A stretch of DNA of 64,000 nucleotides from Pseudomonas brassicacearum. Its GTDB lineage: Bacteria; Pseudomonadota; Gammaproteobacteria; Pseudomonadales; Pseudomonadaceae. The first letter of the stretch is position 1. Every line of letters begins with the position of its first letter. The stretch spans positions 124,001 through 188,000 of the forward strand of contig NZ_CP007410.1 of NCBI RefSeq assembly GCF_000585995.1. The letters are read 5' to 3'. The position numbers were made by a program, and so were the translations under genes. Shown one piece after another: positions 28,742 through 37,529 of this stretch. The notes beneath the pieces are model-generated. The model was not told the DNA's origin. It made no database searches and was given only the letters and a program-made list of their open reading frames with translations.

Positions 28742-29926
28742 TCAGGCCGTGGCAGGCCGCAGCGAGTAGGTCTTGAGTTGGTCGGCGAAGTCTCGCAGGG
28801 ACTGGATGCCGCTGGCCTCGGCTTCGTGGACCCATTCCTTGATGGCCGCGAGCATGTCATGGCCGTTGCTGCTGGTCTTGACCCATATCTGCTGCAAGGC
28901 GAGGCGTTTTTCGTAGATCACTTTCAGCGCCTGGCTGTGTTCCAGCATGTTCTGGATACGCAAGTGATGCCGGTCGTCCAACAGGCTGGTTTCCCGCGAC
29001 AGCAGGCGTTTGGCCCGGTAGAACTGGTGACGCACCGAGTGATCGACCTTCTCCAGTTCCTGCTTGACCAGCGGCGCGATGACCAGCCGACGGTACTGCG
29101 CCATGATCTGGAAGCGGTTATTGAGGATCGCCATGGCGGTGTCCATGTCCAGGTGGCCCTTGCCTTCGACCCGGTGGGCGATCGGTGCGACCCGCTGGAC
29201 CTTGGCCAAACGCAGGAAACTGAACACCTGGATCCAGGCCCAGCCCAGGTCGAATTCCCATTTGCGGACTGACAGCTTGGCTGAGTTGGGGTAGGTGTGA
29301 TGGTTGTTGTGCAGTTCTTCGCCACCGATCAGGATGCCCCAAGGCACCAGGTTGGTCGCCGCATCGCGGCATTCGAAGTTGCGGTAGCCCACGGCATGGC
29401 CCAAGCCATTGACCACGCCAGCGGCCCAGACCGGAATCCACATCATCTGGACGGCCCAGATGGTGATGCCGATGGTGCCGAACAGCAGCAGGTCGATGAC
29501 GCCCATGATCGCCACGCCCAGCAGCGGGAAGCGGCTATAGAGATTGCGCTCGATCCAGTCGTCGGGGCAGTTCTTGCCGTAGATGCGCAGGGTTTCCGGA
29601 TTTTCCGCCTCGGCGCGATACAGCTCGGCACCTTTGCGCAGTACGGTGGACAAACCTTTGATGACCGGGCTGTGGGGGTCGTCGACGGTTTCGCATTTGG
29701 CGTGGTGCTTGCGGTGGATGGCGGTCCATTCGCGGGTGTTCTGTGCTGTGGTCAGCCACAGCCAGAAGCGGAAAAAATGCTTGAGGCCGGCATTGAGCTC
29801 AAGGGAGCGATGAGCCGAATAACGGTGCAGGTAGACCGTGACGCCAATGATCGTGACGTGGGTCATCAGCAGGGTGACTGCCACCAGTGACCAGGGCGAC
29901 AAGCCAAGAAAACCTTCGTACCACAT
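28742..29926 (-). CDS. desA: Delta-9 fatty acid desaturase
   Basis: A 394-residue inner-membrane acyl-chain desaturase that introduces the cis-9 double bond into membrane phospholipid acyl chains. The three histidine boxes are HRYSAH, HRKHHA and HNNHH (in GEELHNNHHTYP), with hydrophobic pairs between them and a long cytoplasmic C-terminal extension. The ATG at 29926 (MWYEGFLGLSPWS) is preferred because it fits the family start. In-frame starts at 29968 (ATG) or 29974 (GTG) would add 14-16 residues, and no strong ribosome binding site decides. Its position beside the c-di-GMP enzyme gene and the oscA/sbp locus parallels P. aeruginosa. Confidence 0.9.
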   Translation of the reverse strand: MWYEGFLGLSPWSLVAVTLLMTHVTIIGVTVYLHRYSAHRSLELNAGLKHFFRFWLWLTTAQNTREWTAIHRKHHAKCETVDDPHSPVIKGLSTVLRKGAELYRAEAENPETLRIYGKNCPDDWIERNLYSRFPLLGVAIMGVIDLLLFGTIGITIWAVQMMWIPVWAAGVVNGLGHAVGYRNFECRDAATNLVPWGILIGGEELHNNHHTYPNSAKLSVRKWEFDLGWAWIQVFSFLRLAKVQRVAPIAHRVEGKGHLDMDTAMAILNNRFQIMAQYRRLVIAPLVKQELEKVDHSVRHQFYRAKRLLSRETSLLDDRHHLRIQNMLEHSQALKVIYEKRLALQQIWVKTSSNGHDMLAAIKEWVHEAEASGIQSLRDFADQLKTYSLRPATA

Positions 29927-30060
29927 AGGCTGTAGGGCCCTCGATAAAGATAGAAACTGCCGTTGCATTATCACCGGCCCAACAGATAAAACCAGTCGCC
30001 CTTTCAGATAAGAGTGGCAGGATGTTTCTTCCTCTATAATTCCCGCCTCTTCATAGGGAC

Positions 30061-31980
30061 ATGGATGGCCGAATGACTGTCTACCACCGCACTGCTTTGC
30101 GCGCAGCGCTGCTTTATCTCCTGTTGTCAGTCACCTGGCTGCAGTTGGTTGGTTATTTATTGAGCAGTTTCTTCGATCAATCCGCTGACCGGCTTCACTG
30201 GCAACTGATTAACGGTTATGCCTGGGTCCTGGTCAGTGCTGGGCTGATTTTCCTGGCTCGGGTGCGTGTGTCCCGGTTTTTTGGCAAGGGCGAGCACAAG
30301 ACCGATCGCGAACGCCTGCGCCAGGCGGCCGCCGTCTTCGATTGCACCCGCGAAGGTGTACTGGTAACGGACCGCAACGGTTTGATCGTGCACGTCAATC
30401 GGGCCTTCATGACCATCACCGGTTACGTTCGGAACGAAGTGTTGGGCCAGCGACCCAATCTATTCAAGTCGGGTCGCCATGGGCCGGATTTCTATCGTGA
30501 CATGTTTGCATCCCTGGCCAGCGCTGGCGAGTGGAGCGGTGAGATCTGGAACCGGCGTAAAAGCGGCGAAATCTACCCTCAATGGCAGACAATCCGGGTC
30601 ATTTACGACGACAGCGGCCAGATCAGCCATTACGTCGCGGTGTTTTCCGACATCAGTGCGATCAAGGATTCTGAGCATGAACTTGCTCACCTCGCTCATC
30701 ATGATCCGTTGACCGGACTGCCTAACCGGCTGCTGTTTTCCGATCGCACCGAACAGGCCCTGGCGTCGGCGCAGTTGCACAAGCGTGGCTGCGCTCTGTT
30801 GCTGGTGGACCTGGATCATTTCAAAAATATCAACGACAGCCTGGGGCACAACGTCGGCGACGAGTTGCTCAAGGGTGTGTCGAAGCGGTTTCGCGGGCTC
30901 TTTGCGCCGGGCGTGACCCTGGCTCGGCTGGGCGGCGATGAATTTGCCGTGCTGGTGGAAAACTGTTCGCAGCCCGGGCAGGCGGCGGTCCTGGCCCGGC
31001 GGATTCTCGATGCACTGAAGGAGCCGTTGCGGATCGATCAGCAGTCCCTGTTCATCAATGCCAGCATCGGCATCAGCCTGTTCCCCGGCGATGCCCTCAA
31101 CGCCGGGCAGTTGCTGCGCAACGCCGATTCGGCGTTGTTCAAGGCCAAGAGCGCCGGGCGTGATGGTTACGCGCTGTACACCGAGGAGCTTACCGCCCAC
31201 GCTCAGCAACGGGTCGAGATTGCCTCCGAACTGCGCCGCGCCCTTGAGCAGCAAGAACTGCGGGTGCATTACCAGCCGGTGCACGACCTGACGACCAGTC
31301 GCGTGATCGGGGTCGAGGCGCTGGTACGCTGGGAGCATCCCACGCGGGGGTTGGTTTCGCCGGCCGAGTTCATTCCTATTGCCGAACGCACCGGGCTGAT
31401 CGCCCAGATCGATGCCTGGGTCATGGAGCATGCTTGTCGGCAGATGTGCCAATGGCAGCAGGCCGGCGTGGCGTTGTCGTTCGTCGCGGTCAACGTTTCC
31501 AGCCGTCTGTTCGCCCATCGCGAGTTGTATGAGCAGGTCGCCCGGGTATTGCACGACACGGGCCTGGATCCGGCCTGCCTGGAGCTGGAAGTGACCGAAA
31601 GCGCGGTCATGGAAGATCCGGAAGTGGCGCTGGAGCAGATGCATCGCCTGCGGGAACTGGGTGTGCGGCTGGCGATCGACGATTTTGGTACCGGCTATTC
31701 GTCGCTGCTGCGGCTCAAGCGCCTGCCGGTGCAGAAGCTCAAGATCGATCAGGGCTTTGTCGCCGGGTTGCCGTGGGATGAAGACGATGCCGCGATTGTC
31801 CGGGTGATCATCGCCCTGGCTCGTAGCATGGGCATGCAGGTGCATGCCGAGGGCATCGAGCAGCGCGAGCAAGCGGCATTCCTGCTGGAACAGGCTTGTG
31901 AGCTCGGGCAGGGCTACTGGTTTGGCCGGCCGGTGCCGGCGCAGCAGTTGGATTGGGATCGGGCACCGGTGATTGCTTGA
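30061..31980 (+). CDS. Membrane-bound PAS-GGDEF-EAL c-di-GMP enzyme
   Basis: A 639-residue protein with two N-terminal membrane helices (about residues 14-38 and 52-72), a PAS domain (VFDCTREGVLVTDRNGLIV, FMTITGYVRNEVLGQRP), a GGDEF domain with intact RLGGDEFAVL (about residue 300), and an EAL domain with EALVRWEHP (about residue 418), and the later VNVSSRLF, LELEVTES, DDFGTGYSSL and KIDQGFV motifs. Both active-site signatures are complete, so either activity, or GTP-regulated phosphodiesterase, is possible. It lies between desA and the oscA/sbp region, the position of PA0285 (pipA) in P. aeruginosa as I recall it, so phosphodiesterase is the more likely role. Confidence 0.9.
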   Translation: MDGRMTVYHRTALRAALLYLLLSVTWLQLVGYLLSSFFDQSADRLHWQLINGYAWVLVSAGLIFLARVRVSRFFGKGEHKTDRERLRQAAAVFDCTREGVLVTDRNGLIVHVNRAFMTITGYVRNEVLGQRPNLFKSGRHGPDFYRDMFASLASAGEWSGEIWNRRKSGEIYPQWQTIRVIYDDSGQISHYVAVFSDISAIKDSEHELAHLAHHDPLTGLPNRLLFSDRTEQALASAQLHKRGCALLLVDLDHFKNINDSLGHNVGDELLKGVSKRFRGLFAPGVTLARLGGDEFAVLVENCSQPGQAAVLARRILDALKEPLRIDQQSLFINASIGISLFPGDALNAGQLLRNADSALFKAKSAGRDGYALYTEELTAHAQQRVEIASELRRALEQQELRVHYQPVHDLTTSRVIGVEALVRWEHPTRGLVSPAEFIPIAERTGLIAQIDAWVMEHACRQMCQWQQAGVALSFVAVNVSSRLFAHRELYEQVARVLHDTGLDPACLELEVTESAVMEDPEVALEQMHRLRELGVRLAIDDFGTGYSSLLRLKRLPVQKLKIDQGFVAGLPWDEDDAAIVRVIIALARSMGMQVHAEGIEQREQAAFLLEQACELGQGYWFGRPVPAQQLDWDRAPVIA

Positions 31981-32015
31981 TCGTCAGCTGCGTTGATGTT
32001 GACTGACACTCCGCC

Positions 32016-32111
32016 ATCGCGAGCAAGCTCGCTCCCACAGTGGTTTTGTGTGGCCTGTGATATCCGCGCCAACCCGCTTCCCCTGTGGGAGCGAGCTTGC
32101 TCGCGATGGCG
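32016..32111. repeat. REP doublet
   Basis: CATCGCGAGCAAGCTCGCTCCCACAG is followed about 45 bp on by GTGGGAGCGAGCTTGCTCGCGATGG in the opposite orientation. Here the order of the arms is inward-facing, the reverse of the pairs at 10.3 and 19.5 kb. Confidence 0.92.
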
Positions 32112-32138
32112 TCGGCTCAGCCTGCATCGATGCCAGCG

Positions 32139-32522
32139 CTACCCCTTGGCCCCAGGCGCCGCCATTCCCTTGGTTTCCAGATCATCCAACGCCCGCTCGA
32201 CCAATAACTGAACCCCATCGGCCATGCGACTGATCGCCAGGGCTACGCAGCGGCGTGAGTCGTCGACGTCGTCGGCCAGGTCGGCGGCGATGGTGCTGAT
32301 GGAGAGCAGGTCTTCGGAAGCGTTGGCCAGCAGGGTTTCGGTGTCGATGTGGGGGGAGACGATGAAGAGCTGGTTATTGTCGGGTTCGGGCGGAGAGGCT
32401 GGCTGGGGGTTGAGGTAGTAGTCGAGGGCGCGGGTGGCGGCGTCTTCGAGCTTTTTTTCTTCGAGGGCTTCGACGCGGGATTTGTGGCCGCTTTGTGGCG
32501 GATTCGGTGACGGCTTAACCAT
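32139..32522 (-). CDS. DUF6124 family protein
   Basis: A 127-residue soluble helical protein of the Pseudomonas DUF6124 group: N-terminal MVKPSPNPPQSG, then KKLEDAATRALDYYLNP, a FIVSPHIDTETLLANASEDLL segment, and a C-terminal helix pair VDDSRRCVALAISRMADGVQLLVERAL. Its function is unknown. The frame stays open for another 77 codons upstream to 32753, but those codons look like structured leader rather than protein, so the ATG at 32522 is chosen. No clear ribosome binding site is seen, which could fit a leader-controlled start. Confidence 0.8.
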   Translation of the reverse strand: MVKPSPNPPQSGHKSRVEALEEKKLEDAATRALDYYLNPQPASPPEPDNNQLFIVSPHIDTETLLANASEDLLSISTIAADLADDVDDSRRCVALAISRMADGVQLLVERALDDLETKGMAAPGAKG

Positions 32523-32760
32523 ATTTATGTACCAGAGTTGGGGTTGCCATCCTTTCGCTTGCATTCGAAGAGGTGGCAACTGTGCGTAGGTGTGCAAGAC
32601 CGGTCCGGTACCGCCGGCAGACCCGAAGGTCTCCCACGCACAATCGCCATAACGGATGCGAGCATAAAAAAATGCTCGGTCAATAGCCATGACCAATTGC
32701 GTACCAGTCCGGACTTGCACGTCCGTGTCACCGTTTTTTGCGATGACGAACAAAGGTTAG
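32523..32760 (-). promoter_or_regulatory. Candidate structured leader of the DUF6124 gene
   Basis: The stretch upstream of the DUF6124 start is packed with hairpins: GTTGCCATCCT/AGGTGGCAAC (32533-32543 with 32571-32580), GAGCAT/ATGCTC around a six-A loop (32660-32677), and GGAC/GTCC (near 32711-32723). It also carries the motif pair TGCGTAGG and CCCACGCA. It is open in the DUF6124 frame (77 codons starting MFVIAKNGDTDVQVRTGTQL), so an N-terminally extended protein is the alternative. The rest of the 479-bp gap to oscA is covered by the inverted repeat at 32899. Confidence 0.45.
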
Positions 32761-32898
32761 CGGTGCCCCAGAGCGCTGCCTAGTTCATGAACAGCCCGGC
32801 GTTTCGAAGGAAATATCCGAGAGCTTGGCAGGGAAAAGACTCGCAAACACACCCGCCGTAGGACGCCGAGTGCTCGATGTTATTTTGGTTATATAAAA

Positions 32899-32923
32899 AT
32901 TCTTAAATAGTCTTTTTAAGAAT
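32899..32923. promoter_or_regulatory. AT-rich inverted repeat upstream of oscA
   Basis: ATTCTTAAA and TTTAAGAAT with a seven-base centre, inside a strongly AT-rich island (32880-32940) about 80-100 bp before the oscA start. The place fits an activator site for sulfur starvation control (CysB or similar), but this is inference. Confidence 0.45.
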
Positions 32924-33001
32924 ATCCGCGCTTATCTAGTATTGCTCCCACGCCGCAAGCAGTGCAGCCCACTGCCAGGCATTCATTCAAGGAGCAGCAG
33001 C

Positions 33002-33184
33002 ATGAGCGCATCCCTACGTAGCGTTGACGGCCAGGACGAAGCAACCATCTTGCGCGAGATCCAGAGCGCGTTGCGCGATCTTCGCTTTGGGGCAGTGGAA
33101 ATTACCGTGCACAACGCCCAGGTGGTCCAGATCGAACGCAAGGAAAAATTCCGCTTGCAGCAACCGAGTCATAAGCCGTCTTGA
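33002..33184 (+). CDS. oscA: Sulfur-starvation response protein OscA (DUF2292)
   Basis: A 60-residue protein, MSASLRSVDGQDEATILREI to the end, of the DUF2292/OscA family. OscA lies upstream of sulfate transport genes in pseudomonads and is needed when chromate or oxidative stress raises sulfur demand. The motif LRFGAVEITVHNAQVVQIER is diagnostic. The ATG at 33002 follows AAGGAGCAGC, and a longer frame from 32942 is not supported. sbp and cysTWA follow on the same strand, interrupted by a REP-like hairpin. Confidence 0.92.
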   Translation: MSASLRSVDGQDEATILREIQSALRDLRFGAVEITVHNAQVVQIERKEKFRLQQPSHKPS

Positions 33185-33191
33185 AAACCAA

Positions 33192-33258
33192 AAGATCGCA
33201 GCCTTCGGCAGCTCCTACGGGGGGCTAGGTCTAGGCGCTGCCGAAGGCTGCGATCTGT
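33192..33258. repeat. GATCGCAGCCTTCGGCAGC inverted repeat
   Basis: GATCGCAGCCTTCGGCAGC and GCTGCCGAAGGCTGCGATC form arms of 19 bp around a 25-bp loop. A decayed single copy (AGCTGCCGAAGGCTGCGAT) is at 20919-20937. Located between oscA and sbp, it could stabilise or end the oscA transcript. Confidence 0.88.
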
Positions 33259-33321
33259 TTTCTACAAGCCAAACGAATTTCCAGAAGCCATAAGAACATC
33301 AGAATTCCAGGAGCTTTCATC

Positions 33322-34335
33322 ATGTCGTCCATTCGTCGTTATGCCCTGGCCGTCCTGGCCAGCGCTGTTTTTGCAGGTTCCGCGGTCGCCAAGGATTACG
33401 AGCTGCTCAACGTGTCCTACGACCCGACCCGCGAGCTTTACCAGGATTACAACGCCGAGTTCGCCAGTTTCTGGAAGAAAGCGCACCCGGACGACAACGT
33501 GAAGATCCAGCAATCCCACGGTGGTTCGGGCAAGCAAGGCCGGGCGGTGATCGATGGTCTGCGGGCCGACGTGGTGACCCTGGCCCTGGCCGGCGACATC
33601 GATGAAATCGCCAAGCTGGGCAAGTCCCTGCCGCTGGATTGGCAAACACGCCTGCCGGACGCCAGCACGCCTTACACCTCGACCATCGTGTTCCTGGTGC
33701 GCAAGGGCAATCCCAAGGGCATCAAGGATTGGGGCGACCTGATCAAGAATGACGTGTCGGTCATCACGCCGAACCCGAAGACCTCCGGCGGCGCTCGCTG
33801 GAACTTCCTCGCGGCTTGGGCTTATGGCCTGAAGGCCAACGGTGGTGACGAAGCCAAGGCCAAGGAATACGTACAAGCGCTGTTCAAGCACGTGCCGATC
33901 CTCGACACCGGCGCCCGAGGCTCGACCATTACCTTCGTCAACAACGGTCAGGGCGACGTGTTGCTGGCCTGGGAAAACGAAGCCTTCCTGGCGCTGAAGG
34001 AAGACGGCGGCGCCGATAAGTTCGACATCGTCGTGCCGTCGCTGTCGATCCTCGCCGAACCGCCGGTGGCGGTGGTGAACAAGAACGCCGAGAAAAAAGG
34101 CAACGCTGAAATCGCCGAAGCCTATCTCAAGCACTTGTACAGCCCGGCGGGCCAGGAAATCGCCGCGAAGAACTTCTATCGTCCACGTGACAAGGACGTT
34201 GCCGCCAAGTACTCGCGCCAGTTTCCGAAACTGGACCTGGTGACCATCGACAAGGATTTCGGCGGCTGGAAAACCGCGCAACCGAAATTCTTCAATGATG
34301 GCGGCGTGTTCGACCAGATCTATCAGGCGCAGTAA
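33322..34335 (+). CDS. sbp: Periplasmic sulfate-binding protein
   Basis: A 337-residue substrate-binding protein with an Sec signal peptide ([19 protein letters not shown], cleavage before KDYELLN). Motifs include [30 protein letters not shown], and [18 protein letters not shown], the sulfate pocket residues of Sbp/CysP. It delivers sulfate (or thiosulfate) to CysTWA. It follows oscA and precedes cysT after a REP element. Regulated by sulfur limitation in relatives. Confidence 0.97.
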   Translation: MSSIRRYALAVLASAVFAGSAVAKDYELLNVSYDPTRELYQDYNAEFASFWKKAHPDDNVKIQQSHGGSGKQGRAVIDGLRADVVTLALAGDIDEIAKLGKSLPLDWQTRLPDASTPYTSTIVFLVRKGNPKGIKDWGDLIKNDVSVITPNPKTSGGARWNFLAAWAYGLKANGGDEAKAKEYVQALFKHVPILDTGARGSTITFVNNGQGDVLLAWENEAFLALKEDGGADKFDIVVPSLSILAEPPVAVVNKNAEKKGNAEIAEAYLKHLYSPAGQEIAAKNFYRPRDKDVAAKYSRQFPKLDLVTIDKDFGGWKTAQPKFFNDGGVFDQIYQAQ

Positions 34336-34405
34336 GCTGGACAGGCCATAAAATGGGCTCTGACTGCTGTTGCAATGTTGTTTACTCAAGGCTTGAAGGA
34401 TTCTT

Positions 34406-34498
34406 TGTGGCGAGGGAGCTTGCTCCCGCTTGAGTGCGAAGCGCTCACAAAAACGGGGCTGCTGCGCAGCCCAGCGGGAGCAAGCTCCCTCGCCACGG
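34406..34498. repeat. Second-family REP doublet between sbp and cysT
   Basis: GTGGCGAGGGAGCTTGCTCCCGCT and AGCGGGAGCAAGCTCCCTCGCCAC with inner hairpins GAGTGCGAAGCGCTC and GGGCTGCTGCGCAGCCC. It separates sbp from the permease genes and may protect the abundant sbp message. Confidence 0.92.
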
Positions 34499-34565
34499 AT
34501 TCACTCGCCAGCGAACCGCATTGCAATGGCCGTCGGGGCTTTGCTGTTCTCAACCAAGGACTTCT

Positions 34566-35384
34566 ATGTCGCGTCGCATATCCCCCGTCATACCCGGCTT
34601 CGGGCTGACGCTGGGCTACACCCTGGTGTACCTCAGTCTGATTGTGCTCATACCCCTGGCGGCGATGTTCGTGCATGCCGCTCAACTCACCTGGGAACAG
34701 TTCTGGGCGATCATCTCGGCGCCACGGGTGCTGGCTGCCTTGAAGCTCAGCTTCGGCACCGCGCTGTACGCCGCGATCATCAACGGTGTGATCGGTACGT
34801 TGCTGGCCTGGGTGTTGGTGCGCTACACCTTCCCCGGCCGCAAGATCATCGACGCGATGATCGACCTGCCGTTCGCCCTGCCCACCGCCGTGGCCGGCAT
34901 CGCCCTGACAGCGTTGTACGCGCCGACCGGCCTGGTGGGCCAGTTCGCCACTGACCTGGGGTTCAAGATCGCCTATACGCCGCTGGGCATCACCTTGGCA
35001 CTGACGTTCGTGACGCTGCCGTTCGTGGTGCGCACGGTGCAGCCGGTGCTGGCTGATATTCCCCGTGAAGTCGAAGAAGCTGCCGCCTGCCTCGGTGCCA
35101 AGCCGTGGCAGGTGTTCCGCCATATCCTGGTTCCGGCGTTGCTGCCGGCCTGGTTGACCGGCTTCGCCCTGGCGTTTGCCCGTGGCGTGGGCGAGTACGG
35201 TTCGGTGATTTTCATCGCCGGCAACATGCCGATGAAAACCGAGATCCTGCCGCTGTTGATCATGGTCAAGCTCGACCAATACGACTACACCGGCGCCACC
35301 TCCATCGGCGTGCTGATGCTGGTGGTTTCCTTCGTCCTGTTGCTGCTGATCAACCTGCTGCAGCGGCGCATCGAAACCCCATAA
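34566..35384 (+). CDS. cysT: Sulfate ABC transporter permease CysT
   Basis: A 272-residue inner-membrane permease with six membrane helices and the EAA loop (EEAAACLGAKPWQVFRHILV). It starts MSRRISPVIPGFGLTLGYT at 34566. The longer frame from 34434 lies in the REP and has no family match. It pairs with CysW as the channel for sulfate, thiosulfate. The cysW start is 12 bp downstream. Confidence 0.97.
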   Translation: MSRRISPVIPGFGLTLGYTLVYLSLIVLIPLAAMFVHAAQLTWEQFWAIISAPRVLAALKLSFGTALYAAIINGVIGTLLAWVLVRYTFPGRKIIDAMIDLPFALPTAVAGIALTALYAPTGLVGQFATDLGFKIAYTPLGITLALTFVTLPFVVRTVQPVLADIPREVEEAAACLGAKPWQVFRHILVPALLPAWLTGFALAFARGVGEYGSVIFIAGNMPMKTEILPLLIMVKLDQYDYTGATSIGVLMLVVSFVLLLLINLLQRRIETP

Positions 35385-35396
35385 GGAGGCGCGAAC

Positions 35397-36266
35397 ATGT
35401 CCCAATCGTCTATTTCCGCAGCCTCCACCAACGCTGCCCGTCGTGGCAGTGCGACGTCGCGGCGAATCCTGATCGGCCTTGGCTGGCTGATTTTTGCGCT
35501 GTTTTTATTGCTGCCGCTGTTCATCGTGGTGTCCCAGGGGCTGAAGTCAGGCCTGGGGGCATTCTTTACCGCGATCTTCGAACCCGACGCATTGTCGGCG
35601 CTGAAGCTCACGGTGATCGCCGTGCTGATCTCGGTGCCGCTGAACCTGGTGTTCGGCGTCAGTGCCGCGTGGTGCGTGAGCAAGTATTCATTCCGTGGCA
35701 AGAGCATGCTGGTGACGCTGATCGACTTGCCGTTTTCGGTGTCGCCGGTGATCGCGGGCCTGGTGTATGTGCTGATGTTTGGCGCCCAGGGCCTGTTCGG
35801 GCCGTGGCTGTCGGATCACGACATCCAGATTGTGTTTGCGCTGCCGGGGATCGTGCTGGCGACGATTTTTGTCACCGTGCCGTTCGTGGCCCGGGAGCTG
35901 ATCCCGCTGATGCAGGAGCAGGGCACCCAGGAAGAGGAAGCCGCGCGCCTGCTGGGCGCCAATGGCTGGCAGATGTTCTGGCACATCACCGTGCCGAACA
36001 TCAAGTGGGGCCTGATCTATGGCGTGGTGCTGTGTACCGCCCGGGCCATGGGCGAGTTCGGCGCGGTGTCGGTGGTGTCCGGGCACATTCGCGGGGTGAC
36101 CAACACCCTGCCGCTGCACGTCGAGATCCTCTACAACGAATACAACCACGTGGCCGCGTTCGCTGTGGCGAGCCTGTTGCTGATCCTGGCGCTCTTGATC
36201 CTGCTGCTCAAGCAGTGGAGCGAAAACCGAATCAACCGCCTGCGCGCCAGCGCCGCGGAGGAATAA
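35397..36266 (+). CDS. cysW: Sulfate ABC transporter permease CysW
   Basis: A 289-residue six-helix permease with the EAA loop region [20 protein letters not shown] and the CysW-typical [19 protein letters not shown]. The ATG at 35397 has an excellent TAAGGAGGCGCGAAC ahead. It forms the second half of the membrane channel. cysA follows after three bases. Confidence 0.97.
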   Translation: MSQSSISAASTNAARRGSATSRRILIGLGWLIFALFLLLPLFIVVSQGLKSGLGAFFTAIFEPDALSALKLTVIAVLISVPLNLVFGVSAAWCVSKYSFRGKSMLVTLIDLPFSVSPVIAGLVYVLMFGAQGLFGPWLSDHDIQIVFALPGIVLATIFVTVPFVARELIPLMQEQGTQEEEAARLLGANGWQMFWHITVPNIKWGLIYGVVLCTARAMGEFGAVSVVSGHIRGVTNTLPLHVEILYNEYNHVAAFAVASLLLILALLILLLKQWSENRINRLRASAAEE

Positions 36267-36269
36267 GTC

Positions 36270-37259
36270 ATGTCGATCGAAGTTCGTAACGTCAGCAAGA
36301 ATTTCAACGCCTTCAGGGCCCTGGACGACATCAGCCTGGACATCCAGAGCGGTGAATTGGTCGCGTTGCTGGGCCCGTCGGGTTGCGGCAAGACCACGCT
36401 GTTGCGGATCATCGCCGGCCTCGAAACGCCGGACCATGGCAACATCGTGTTCCACGGCGAGGACGTGTCCGGCCACGATGTGCGTGATCGCAACGTCGGT
36501 TTCGTGTTCCAGCACTACGCCTTGTTCCGCCACATGACGGTGTTCGATAACGTCGCTTTCGGCCTGCGCATGAAGCCCAAGAATCAACGCCCGAACGAAA
36601 GCCAGATCGCGACCAAGGTCCACGAACTGCTGAACATGGTGCAGCTGGATTGGCTCGCCGACCGCTACCCTGAGCAGCTGTCCGGCGGCCAGCGCCAGCG
36701 CATCGCCCTGGCTCGCGCATTGGCGGTGGAGCCCAAGGTGTTGCTGCTGGACGAGCCCTTCGGTGCCCTTGACGCCAAGGTCCGCAAGGAACTGCGCCGC
36801 TGGCTGGCGCGCCTGCACGAGGACATCAACCTGACCTCGGTGTTCGTGACCCACGACCAGGAAGAAGCCATGGAAGTCGCCGACCGGATCGTGGTGATGA
36901 ACAAGGGCGTGATCGAGCAGATTGGCTCACCGGGCGACGTTTACGAGAACCCGGCCAGCGACTTTGTCTATCACTTCCTCGGCGACTCGAACCGCCTGCA
37001 CTTGGGTGAGGATCGGCACGTGCTGTTCCGTCCCCATGAAGTCTCGCTGTCGCGTTCGGAACTGGAAGACCACCATGCCGCCGAAGTGCGCGACATCCGG
37101 CCGCTGGGCGCCACCACCCGGGTGACCCTGAAGGTGGAAGGCCAGAGTGAGCTGATCGAAGCTGAAGTGGTGAAGGATCACGACAGCCTGGTGGGCCTGG
37201 CGAAGGGCGAGACGCTGTTCTTCAAGCCCAAGGTCTGGCAGAAGGTCGCCAACCTTTAG
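36270..37259 (+). CDS. cysA: Sulfate/thiosulfate ABC transporter ATPase CysA
   Basis: A 329-residue ATP-binding subunit. It has the Walker [10 protein letters not shown], the Q-loop FVFQHYALF, the signature [15 protein letters not shown], the Walker [12 protein letters not shown] and the H-loop [12 protein letters not shown]-terminal regulatory (TOBE-like) domain follows. It energises CysTW. The operon sbp-cysTWA ends here with a REP pair after 7 bp. Confidence 0.98.
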   Translation: MSIEVRNVSKNFNAFRALDDISLDIQSGELVALLGPSGCGKTTLLRIIAGLETPDHGNIVFHGEDVSGHDVRDRNVGFVFQHYALFRHMTVFDNVAFGLRMKPKNQRPNESQIATKVHELLNMVQLDWLADRYPEQLSGGQRQRIALARALAVEPKVLLLDEPFGALDAKVRKELRRWLARLHEDINLTSVFVTHDQEEAMEVADRIVVMNKGVIEQIGSPGDVYENPASDFVYHFLGDSNRLHLGEDRHVLFRPHEVSLSRSELEDHHAAEVRDIRPLGATTRVTLKVEGQSELIEAEVVKDHDSLVGLAKGETLFFKPKVWQKVANL

Positions 37260-37266
37260 GATCAAA

Positions 37267-37347
37267 AGCATCGCGAGCAAGCTCGCTCCCACAGTGGTTC
37301 GGCGGTCATCCTCCTGACCTTGTGGGAGCGAGCTTGCTCGCGATGGC
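37267..37347. repeat. REP doublet
   Basis: GCATCGCGAGCAAGCTCGCTCCCACAG and TGTGGGAGCGAGCTTGCTCGCGATGG inverted, 30-bp spacer, directly after cysA. The remaining gap to 37530 holds a hairpin GCCAGGAG/CTCCTGGC (37457-37464 with 37498-37505), a leader for the dehydrogenase operon. Confidence 0.92.
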
Positions 37348-37529
37348 GACGGCACAGCCAACTTCCTCCGAATCTGAATAACACCGCTCGTCCTTGCTTC
37401 AATCGGTTCTACTTTTGCACCTGTTCTTGAATCAAACCCTACCTAGACTCTGACTTGCCAGGAGGCGAGTGAGAGTCCAACGACGGACCGGTGTTATCTC
37501 CTGGCGCCCTGATGCCAAGGAGATGAAGT

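Noticed and set aside
32538..32783. Plus-strand frame through the DUF6124 leader
   Set aside because: No family similarity visible, and it is antisense to the more plausible leader or extended protein.
37457..37505. Riboswitch in the leader of the dehydrogenase operon
   Set aside because: Only an 8-bp stem GCCAGGAG/CTCCTGGC and no known aptamer pattern.
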